From an uncultured Pseudomonadaceae bacterium (GTDB lineage Bacteria; Pseudomonadota; Gammaproteobacteria; Pseudomonadales; Pseudomonadaceae), in NCBI GenBank assembly GCA_947630465.1, contig CANRHT010000029.1:1-14505 (forward strand): a stretch of DNA of 14,505 nucleotides, in the 5' to 3' direction. A program made the position numbers and the translations under genes. Within the stretch, counting starts at the first letter, position 1; every line of letters begins with the position of its first letter. Below are positions 8,623-14,505 of the stretch, piece after piece. The notes below the pieces were generated by a model that was not told the origin of the DNA, did no database searches, and was given only the letters and a program-made list of their open reading frames with translations.

Positions 8623-9267
8623 TTAGCCGTTGGCTTGATAGGCTTTAATAAAGAGATCAACCACTTCTTCAATCTGTTGTTGTGTCTCCGCAGCTGCATG
8701 AACTGCAGGATAGCCGACCAATAATTGCAGGTTTCGTGTGCCTTTGAGCAAACTAAAAAAGTGTCCCGCTGCGCGTTTAGGACTGGCTATGACAAGTTGC
8801 TCAGCGGCATGGATACGTGTGAGCAGATGCTCCATTTTGCTCAACACGCGCACAGCTGTTGCCTGATAAAACAACTGAGATAACTCAGGGCTGCTCAGTG
8901 CATGACTGATCATCAGGCGATGAATAGCCAGCGACTCAGGGCTATCAATGAGCGCTTGAAAACTGTAAGCAATGGTCAACAAGCATTGGCGCACATCGTG
9001 AGGTGCGGCAGCAGATGAGCTGACAAACAGCTGCGTCAGTTGTGATTCGCATTTTGCTTCAATCGCTGCGCAAAATAGCGTTTCTTTATCATCAAAATGG
9101 CTATACAGCGTGAGCTTAGACACGCCTGCTTCTTGAGCAATAGCATCCATACTGCTGCCTTCATAACCCTGACGTAAAAATAATACCTGCGCAGCATCCA
9201 GAATGGCTGCACGTTTGAGTAAGTTTTTAGGGCGACCAGGGCCGGTTGTCGCTAATGTTTTAGACAT
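8623..9267 (-). CDS. TetR/AcrR family repressor of the adjacent RND operon (MexL-like)
   Basis: The 214-residue protein has an N-terminal TetR helix-turn-helix (about 20-65). The recognition region is SSMDAIAQEAGVSKLTLYSHF (38-58) followed by DDKETLF, a classic TetR pattern. The C-terminal helical ligand/dimer domain is variable and its ligand cannot be predicted. It is divergent from an adaptor-RND pair, as MexL (212 residues) is from mexJK in P. aeruginosa, so its likely role is to repress that operon and itself until a drug or metabolite binds. I chose the ATG at 9267 because MSKTLATTGPGRPKN is a normal TetR N-terminus. It has no Shine-Dalgarno sequence; an in-frame ATG at 9315 would add 16 atypical residues. 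hemH follows on the same strand after 121 bases that hold only a weak bulged hairpin and no clear promoter. Confidence 0.88.
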   Translation of the reverse strand: MSKTLATTGPGRPKNLLKRAAILDAAQVLFLRQGYEGSSMDAIAQEAGVSKLTLYSHFDDKETLFCAAIEAKCESQLTQLFVSSSAAAPHDVRQCLLTIAYSFQALIDSPESLAIHRLMISHALSSPELSQLFYQATAVRVLSKMEHLLTRIHAAEQLVIASPKRAAGHFFSLLKGTRNLQLLVGYPAVHAAAETQQQIEEVVDLFIKAYQANG

Positions 9268-9276
9268 AGTAAATAA

Positions 9277-9308
9277 ATAGTGAACTCGTGAGTACAGTAT
9301 CTTACTAT
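9277..9308. promoter_or_regulatory. Divergent tetR/RND-operon control region with candidate operator
   Basis: On the + strand, TACTAT (9303-9308) lies 17 bases after GTGAAC (9280-9285), a plausible -10/-35 pair for the adaptor gene that would start transcription near 9315. The region holds overlapping dyads: a perfect ACTC-GT-GAGT (9284-9293) inside the spacer, GTGAG/CTTAC arms (9288-9292 and 9301-9305, one mismatch), and outer arms ATAGTGA/TTACTAT (9277-9283 and 9302-9308, one mismatch). A TetR dimer bound here would block both directions. Which dyad is the operator cannot be decided from one sequence. Confidence 0.5.
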
Positions 9309-9353
9309 GCTTCATTCCTGATGTGTTCCCGTTGCAGTATTAAAGGTCAACTT

Positions 9354-10457
9354 ATGATGTCGCCGCGCTATTTTTATGTATGTATTGCTGTCTTTTTAAG
9401 CCTATTGACCGCGTGCAGTCAGGACGAGCCTGTTGTTGCGAGCGTACGTCCGGTGATGGTTGTGCAGCCGCAATCATCCAGTGCGCAGCCACAGACATTT
9501 CCCGGTGAAGTGCGCGCACGCTTAGAGCCCGAGCTGGCTTTTCGTTTAGGCGGTAAGGTGATTGAGCGCTTAGTGGAGTTGGGCACACGAGTGCAGCCGG
9601 ATCAAGTGCTCGCCAAGCTTGACCCAGAAGATGTACGTTTGCATTTAGAGGCCATGCAAGCGCAAGTCGCCGCTGCGCAAGCTAACTTGCAATTGGTGCA
9701 GGCAGAACGCGATCGTTATCAAAAACTATTAGAGCGCCAATTACTCAGCCGTTCGCACTATGACAATGCGCAAAATCAGTTCAAAGCGGGGCAGGCACGT
9801 TTGCGCCAAGCGCAGGCGGAGCTGGCTGCCGCGAAAAATCAAGCCGATTACACGCAGTTACGCGCCCCCTATTACGGGGTGATTGCTCAAGCGCAGGTGG
9901 AGGCGGGGCAGGTTGTTGCGGCAGGGCAGCGAGTGTTTGTCTTGGCGGTGGATGGTGAGCGAGAAGTGGCGATTAACTTGCCTGAACAGGGTATTGAGCG
10001 TTTTAAAGTGGGGCAATCCGTTGAAGTGGTGCTGTGGTCACAGCCACAGCAGCGTATGGCGGGTGAGATTCGTGAAATTGCACCCGCAGCAGATTCGCGT
10101 TCACGCACCTACGCCGCGCGGGTGGCATTTCGTACCGCCACTGTTGCTGCAGAGCTCGGGCAAAGTGCCAAAGTGTATATACGCGCCAGTCAAGACACTC
10201 AGTTGAGTGTGCCCTTGTCGGCCGTAACGGCTGATGATGGTGCTGCTTATGTGTGGGTGGTTGATCCTGCTACCAGTACCGTGCGAAAACGGCCTGTGAC
10301 TATTGGCGCTTTCGGTCAAGTTGATGTGCCCGTGCTGCAAGGCTTGCAGGGCAATGAATGGGTGGTAGTCGCGGGCGTGCATTTATTGCAGGCAGGGCAA
10401 CAAGTACGCGCCGTTGATCGTGCCAATCAGCCTGTTCAACTCAGTGCGCAGGAGTAA
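9354..10457 (+). CDS. RND efflux periplasmic adaptor (membrane fusion) lipoprotein, MexJ-like
   Basis: This 367-residue adaptor would link an inner-membrane RND pump to an outer-membrane channel. It begins with a lipoprotein signal: a hydrophobic stretch (6-19) and lipobox LLTAC with Cys21 as the acylation site. Then come a lipoyl half, a coiled-coil hairpin (about 96-165), the second lipoyl half (YTQLRAPYYGVIAQA, 167-181), a beta-barrel and a membrane-proximal domain. In the hairpin, Arg121, Leu125 and Ser132 fit the R-x3-L-x6-S pattern used to contact TolC-type channels. The ATG at 9354 has AAAGG 7 bases upstream; an adjacent ATG at 9357 is possible, while a GTG at 9288 would bury the signal peptide. 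The length equals that recalled for P. aeruginosa MexJ, and the divergent TetR gene fits mexL-mexJK. The pump gene follows after 5 bases. Confidence 0.9.
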   Translation: MMSPRYFYVCIAVFLSLLTACSQDEPVVASVRPVMVVQPQSSSAQPQTFPGEVRARLEPELAFRLGGKVIERLVELGTRVQPDQVLAKLDPEDVRLHLEAMQAQVAAAQANLQLVQAERDRYQKLLERQLLSRSHYDNAQNQFKAGQARLRQAQAELAAAKNQADYTQLRAPYYGVIAQAQVEAGQVVAAGQRVFVLAVDGEREVAINLPEQGIERFKVGQSVEVVLWSQPQQRMAGEIREIAPAADSRSRTYAARVAFRTATVAAELGQSAKVYIRASQDTQLSVPLSAVTADDGAAYVWVVDPATSTVRKRPVTIGAFGQVDVPVLQGLQGNEWVVVAGVHLLQAGQQVRAVDRANQPVQLSAQE

Positions 10458-10462
10458 GGTCG

Positions 10463-13400
10463 ATGCGCTTTAATTTATCAGCTTGGGCGCTCAATAACCG
10501 TCCTTTGGTGTTGTTTGCCATGGTGTTGCTGGCGATTATTGGCAGCATGTCTTACAGCGGACTGGGACAAAGTGAAGATCCGCCTTTCACGTTTAAGGCG
10601 ATGGTGATTAACACCGTCTGGCCTGGAGCAACCGCGGAAGAAGTGGCGCAGCAGGTCACTGAGCGGATCGAAAAAAAGCTGATGGAGACCGGCGAGTTTG
10701 ACAAGATTATCTCGTTTTCGCGCCCCGGTGAATCGCAGGTTACTTTTGCCGCTAGCGATTCTTTAAACTCAAAACATGTACCAGAACTCTGGTATCAAAT
10801 CCGCAAGAAAATCGGTGACATCAAACACAGCTTGCCCCCTGGCGTGCAAGGCCCTTTCTTTAATGATGAATTTGGCACCACCTTTGGCAATATTTATGCA
10901 CTCACCGGCCAAGGCTTTGATTATGCCGTGCTCAAGGATTATGCCGATCGTGTGCAGCTGCAATTGCAGCGCGTCAAGAATGTGGGAAAGGTCGATATTC
11001 TGGGTTTGCAGGATGAAAAAATTTGGATTGAATTGTCCAATACACGCCTCGCCAGCTTAGGTCTACCACTGCAAGCTGTGCAGCAAGCATTGGCTGAACA
11101 AAACAGTGTTTCGGCAACAGGCTTTTTTGAAACAGCGACAGATCGCGTGCAGTTACGTGTCAGTGGTCACTTTGAAACCGTAGAGCAGATTCGAGAGTTT
11201 CCGCTGCGTGTCGGCGAGCGCACCTTTCGCTTAGGTGATATTGCCGATGTGCGGCGTGGTTTTAATGATCCGGCGGCGCCGCGCGTGCGCTTTATGGGTG
11301 ACGATGCCTTAGCCATTGCCGTAGCAATGCGTGCTGGCGGTGATATTTTAGTGCTGGGTAAAGCATTGGAAGCTGAGTTTGCCCGCCTACAAGACACTTT
11401 GCCCTTAGGAATGGAGCTGCGCAAAGTCTCAGATCAGCCTGCAGCGGTAGAAGCCAGCGTGGGCGAATTTGTGCAAGTGCTGGTTGAAGCGCTATTAATT
11501 GTGCTGCTGGTGTGTTTCTTCTCCTTAGGTTTTCGTACTGGGTTAGTGGTGGCGTTTTCGATTCCACTGGTCTTGGCGATGACCTTTGCCTTGATGAACT
11601 ACTTCGGTATTGGCCTGCATAAAATTTCCTTAGGTGCTTTAGTGTTGGCGCTGGGCTTAATGGTGGATGATGCGATTATCGCCGTGGAAATGATGGCGAT
11701 TAAAATGGAGCAGGGTATGGGACGAGTCAAGGCGGCGAGTTTTGCCTGGACCAGTACTGCTTTTCCAATGTTGACCGGCACCTTGATCACTGCAGCAGGT
11801 TTTTTACCCATTGCCACTGCCGCCTCGACTGTGGGTGAGTACACGCGCTCAATCTTTCAAGTGGTGGGCATTGCCTTGATTATGTCGTGGATTGCCGCGG
11901 TAGTGTTTGTGCCTTATTTGGGCGATAAATTGCTGCCGGATTTAGCCAAGCTCAAAGCGGCTAAACATGGCAGTCAAGCCGGCGAGCATGATCCCTACGC
12001 CACGCCCTTGTATCAGCGTATTCGTGCGGTGATTACTTGGTGTGTGAGTCATCGCAATATTGTGATTATGATCACAGTACTGTTGTTTGCTGGCTCGATT
12101 TATAGTTTCCGCTTTGTGCCCAAACAGTTCTTTGCAGACTCCAACCGCTTGGAGTTACTGCTGGATATTAAGCTGGCTGAAGGTGCGTCATTAAAGGCCA
12201 CGCAAGTCCATGTGGAAACCATTGAGGGGTTGCTCAAAGAGCGCGCCGGTATTGAAAACTATGTGGCCTATGTTGGCTCAGGCTCGCCACGATTTTATTT
12301 ACCGCTCGATCAGCAGTTGCCAGCCACTAGTTTTGCGCAATTTGTCATGATCACCGCCGGCCTTGAAGAGCGCGAACAGGTGCGTGCTTGGTTAATCGAT
12401 ACCATGCACACGCAGTTTCCTGATCTGCGTGCGCGTATTACCCGCTTGGAAAATGGCCCACCAGTGGGTTACCCCGTGCAGTTTCGTGTTACCGGTGAGC
12501 ATATTGCCCAGGTGCGTGAGCTGGCGCGTGAGGTCGCCGCTGTGGTACGAGAGAATCCGCATGTGAGTAATGTGCATCTTGATTGGGAAGAGCCCAGCAA
12601 AATCGTACGTTTGCAGATTGATCAAGACCGTGCGCGGGCTTTGGGAGTGAGCACCGCCAGTGTGTCTGAGTTTTTACGCGGTGCTTTGTCGGGTGCCAGT
12701 GTGGGGCAGTTTCGCGAAGGTAATGAGCTGATTGAAATTTTACAGCGAGGCACGCTAGAGGATCGTGAGGATTTAGCCAGCCTAGGCAGCTTAGCGATTC
12801 CAACCGAGCATGGCAGCAGTATTTCTTTAGCACAGGTGGCGAATTTAGAATATGGCTTTGAAGAAGGGGTGATTTGGCACCGCAATCGCTTGCCCACAGT
12901 AACAGTGCGCGCAGATATTTACGGCAAGCGCCAAGCTGTGGATGTGATGCAAGATATTTTGCCACACCTACAAGGTGTACGTGATGCCTTGCCTGATGGT
13001 TATTTGCTGGAGGTGGGTGGCACGGTTGAAGATGCGGGGCGCGGTCAGAGTTCTGTGGTGGCCGGTGTACCGTTATTCTTGCTAGTAGTGTTATCACTCT
13101 TGATGATTCAACTGCGCAGTTTTTCGCGCTCAGTGATGGTGCTTCTGACCGCGCCGCTGGGCTTAATTGGCGTGACCTTGTTCTTATTGCTGTTTAATCA
13201 GCCGTTTGGCTTTGTTGCAATGCTCGGTACCATTGCATTATCAGGTATGATTATGCGCAATTCAGTGATATTGGTTGATCAAATTGAAACCGATATCGCA
13301 CTTGGACACACGCAATGGCAGGCCGTAATTGATGCCACTGTACGACGTTTTCGACCTATTATTCTGACGGCTTTAGCTGCGGTGTTAGCGATGATTCCTT

Positions 13401-13528
13401 TATCGCGCAGTGTGTTTTTTGGCCCGATGGCGGTGGCTATTATGGGTGGGTTAACGGTCGCTACGGTGCTGACCTTACTGTTTTTACCCGCTTTATATGC
13501 CGCATGGTTTCGTGTCCGTAAAGACTAA
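10463..13528 (+). CDS. RND multidrug efflux pump, inner-membrane permease (HAE-1, MexK-like)
   Basis: The 1021-residue proton-driven pump takes substrates from the periplasm or inner membrane and exports them through the adaptor and an outer-membrane channel. It has the RND duplicated plan: TM1 (about 10-30), a large periplasmic loop, TM2-6 (about 335-500), TM7 (about 526-545), a second loop, and TM8-12 to the end. The TM4 motif GLMVDDAIIAVEMM contains the proton-relay aspartates Asp402 and Asp403. In TM10, GMIMRNSVIL has Arg932 at the place I align with AcrB Lys940. RFRPIILT precedes TM11. The double-Asp motif fits drug pumps and not heavy-metal exporters. AGGAG at the end of the adaptor gene serves as ribosome site, so the two genes are co-transcribed. 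No outer-membrane factor gene follows, as with mexJK. Substrates are not predictable; MexJK exports triclosan, erythromycin and tetracycline. Confidence 0.92.
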   Translation: MRFNLSAWALNNRPLVLFAMVLLAIIGSMSYSGLGQSEDPPFTFKAMVINTVWPGATAEEVAQQVTERIEKKLMETGEFDKIISFSRPGESQVTFAASDSLNSKHVPELWYQIRKKIGDIKHSLPPGVQGPFFNDEFGTTFGNIYALTGQGFDYAVLKDYADRVQLQLQRVKNVGKVDILGLQDEKIWIELSNTRLASLGLPLQAVQQALAEQNSVSATGFFETATDRVQLRVSGHFETVEQIREFPLRVGERTFRLGDIADVRRGFNDPAAPRVRFMGDDALAIAVAMRAGGDILVLGKALEAEFARLQDTLPLGMELRKVSDQPAAVEASVGEFVQVLVEALLIVLLVCFFSLGFRTGLVVAFSIPLVLAMTFALMNYFGIGLHKISLGALVLALGLMVDDAIIAVEMMAIKMEQGMGRVKAASFAWTSTAFPMLTGTLITAAGFLPIATAASTVGEYTRSIFQVVGIALIMSWIAAVVFVPYLGDKLLPDLAKLKAAKHGSQAGEHDPYATPLYQRIRAVITWCVSHRNIVIMITVLLFAGSIYSFRFVPKQFFADSNRLELLLDIKLAEGASLKATQVHVETIEGLLKERAGIENYVAYVGSGSPRFYLPLDQQLPATSFAQFVMITAGLEEREQVRAWLIDTMHTQFPDLRARITRLENGPPVGYPVQFRVTGEHIAQVRELAREVAAVVRENPHVSNVHLDWEEPSKIVRLQIDQDRARALGVSTASVSEFLRGALSGASVGQFREGNELIEILQRGTLEDREDLASLGSLAIPTEHGSSISLAQVANLEYGFEEGVIWHRNRLPTVTVRADIYGKRQAVDVMQDILPHLQGVRDALPDGYLLEVGGTVEDAGRGQSSVVAGVPLFLLVVLSLLMIQLRSFSRSVMVLLTAPLGLIGVTLFLLLFNQPFGFVAMLGTIALSGMIMRNSVILVDQIETDIALGHTQWQAVIDATVRRFRPIILTALAAVLAMIPLSRSVFFGPMAVAIMGGLTVATVLTLLFLPALYAAWFRVRKD

Positions 13529-13600
13529 TTTGTAGGTCGGTGTCAGCATTTTTTCTGCCGGCACTTGCCGCGCCTGTTGAGATGCTTGAAACTCTGCACT

Positions 13601-14505
13601 ATGAATATATTGATTATTGGCCCCAGTTGGGTCGGCGACATGGTGATGGCGCAGACATTATTTATCTGTCTGCGTCAGCAACACCCTGATTGCAATATTG
13701 ACGTGTTAGCGCCGGACTGGAGTCGGCCTATCTTGCAACGCATGCCGCAAGTGCGGCAAGCACTGAGCTTTCCGCTTGGGCACGGCGTGCTGGATTTGGC
13801 TGCGCGGCGCACCATTGGCAAGCAGCTTAAAGGTCAATATGATCAAGCGATATTGCTGCCCAACTCCTTAAAGTCAGCGCTGACGCCGTTTTTTGCCGGT
13901 ATTAAAATACGTACAGGTTGGAAAGGTGAGATGCGTTATGGCTTGCTCAATGACCTGCGTATCCTAGATAAACAGCGCTACCCATTGATGATTGAGCGCT
14001 TTATGGCGTTAGCCTATCCGCCGAACGCTGATTTGCCGCAACCCTATCCGCAACCGCGTCTTGAGATTGATCAGGCTGAGCGTGATTTGGCATTGGCTCA
14101 TTTTGACTTGAGTGTTGGCGAGCGCCCAGTGTTGGCATTGTGCCCGGGCGCTGAGTTTGGTGATGCCAAGCGCTGGCCGGCGGAGCATTATGCGCAAGTC
14201 GCCGAAGCGAAAATCCGTGAAGGTTGGCAAGTGTGGATCTTTGGCTCGAAAAGTGATCATCCGGGCGGTGAAGAGATTCGTGATGCGCTGATTCCGGGTC
14301 TACGCGAGGAAGTCTACAATCTCGCAGGAGAAACATCCTTGGCGCAAGCGATTGACTTAATGTCCTGTGCCAGTGCAGTTGTGTCCAATGATTCGGGTTT
14401 GATGCACGTGGCCGCCGCGCTGAATCTGCCGCTGGTTGCTGTGTATGGCTCCACTTCGCCTGAGTTTACGCCACCTTTGGCTGATCAAGTGGCGATAGTG
14501 CGCAC
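13601..14505 (+). CDS. waaF: ADP-heptose:LPS heptosyltransferase II WaaF (3' end outside window)
   Basis: WaaF adds the second L-glycero-D-manno-heptose to the LPS inner core at the cytoplasmic face of the inner membrane. The frame is open from the ATG at 13601 to the window edge, giving 301 residues of an expected total near 345, so the C-terminus is missing. GT-B, family 9 features are clear: the N-terminal GPSWVGDMVMAQ (7-18) with catalytic Asp13, LLPNSLKSAL, the mid-protein CPGAEFGDAKRWP (181-193) and the ADP-heptose site SNDSGLMHVAAAL (262-274). The DMVMAQ form and AEFGDAKRWP point to WaaF and not WaaC. The ribosome site is weak (TTGAGAT about 17 bases upstream). The 72-base gap after the pump gene has no convincing terminator. 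In Pseudomonas waaF usually heads an LPS-core gene cluster, so waaC and others may follow. Confidence 0.93.
   Translation, partial: MNILIIGPSWVGDMVMAQTLFICLRQQHPDCNIDVLAPDWSRPILQRMPQVRQALSFPLGHGVLDLAARRTIGKQLKGQYDQAILLPNSLKSALTPFFAGIKIRTGWKGEMRYGLLNDLRILDKQRYPLMIERFMALAYPPNADLPQPYPQPRLEIDQAERDLALAHFDLSVGERPVLALCPGAEFGDAKRWPAEHYAQVAEAKIREGWQVWIFGSKSDHPGGEEIRDALIPGLREEVYNLAGETSLAQAIDLMSCASAVVSNDSGLMHVAAALNLPLVAVYGSTSPEFTPPLADQVAIVR

Noticed and set aside
12489..13097. 202-residue minus-strand open frame
   Set aside because: It lies wholly inside the RND pump gene. Its composition (many His, Pro, Ala) is that of a shadow frame, and it shows no family motif.
13540..13564. Hairpin GTGTCAGCA/TGCCGGCAC as terminator of the RND operon
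   Set aside because: The stem has one mismatch and one G-T pair, and the six T residues form the loop. No T tract follows on either strand.
14001..14336. Minus-strand open frames at the right edge
   Set aside because: They are antisense to waaF, whose motifs are clear and whose + strand frame stays open to the window edge.
1..14505. Mobile element, defence island, CRISPR or other undescribed system
   Set aside because: All genes belong to known families and most are core functions. I saw no long direct or inverted repeats, no transposase or integrase, and no tRNA that could serve as an attachment site.

Overview
This window looks like ordinary chromosomal core sequence from a gammaproteobacterium of the Pseudomonas lineage. 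The protein sequences (RsmC, YbeY, PhoH/YbeZ, Lnt, HemH, WaaF) read like Pseudomonadaceae orthologs. The base composition appears close to 50% G+C by eye, with AT-rich gaps, so a low-G+C relative of Pseudomonas (a Thiopseudomonas/Denitrificimonas-like group, for example) is more likely than P. aeruginosa or P. putida. That placement is inference from protein resemblance only. I see no transposase, integrase, phage gene, tRNA, rRNA, CRISPR array or origin, and no gap longer than 160 bases.

Layout. Bases 1-35 are an intrinsic terminator of something to the left. A rightward block follows: rsmC (16S rRNA m2G1207 methyltransferase), cnoX/ybbN (thioredoxin-TPR chaperedoxin) and dinF (MATE exporter). 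It converges on a leftward operon, phoH/ybeZ - ybeY - corC/ybeX - lnt, and the 3' ends of dinF and lnt overlap by 19 bases. hemH (ferrochelatase) lies upstream of phoH on the same strand with its own terminator, and a TetR regulator lies upstream of hemH. The regulator is divergent from a rightward two-gene RND efflux operon (lipoprotein adaptor plus inner-membrane pump). The arrangement and protein lengths resemble mexL-mexJK of P. aeruginosa, without an outer-membrane channel gene. The window ends inside waaF (heptosyltransferase II), which has no stop codon here.

How the genes work together. phoH, ybeY and corC are joined by 4-base stop/start overlaps (TTGA and ATGA) and form the widely conserved RNA/ribosome-maintenance and envelope cluster that ends in the lipoprotein acyltransferase lnt. 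In Pseudomonas this cluster usually follows miaB; here hemH takes that place. The TetR-adaptor-pump unit is a self-contained, probably drug- or metabolite-inducible efflux module with short palindromes in its shared promoter region. rsmC, cnoX and dinF run in one direction with short gaps and could be co-transcribed.

I found no new system. The items most worth checking are the internal cysteine cluster of HemH (probable [2Fe-2S] site), the tetR/adaptor control region, the Lys-to-Arg change in the proton-relay helix of the pump, the intact CAPC site of CnoX, the dinF/lnt overlap, and the loss of miaB-phoH linkage.
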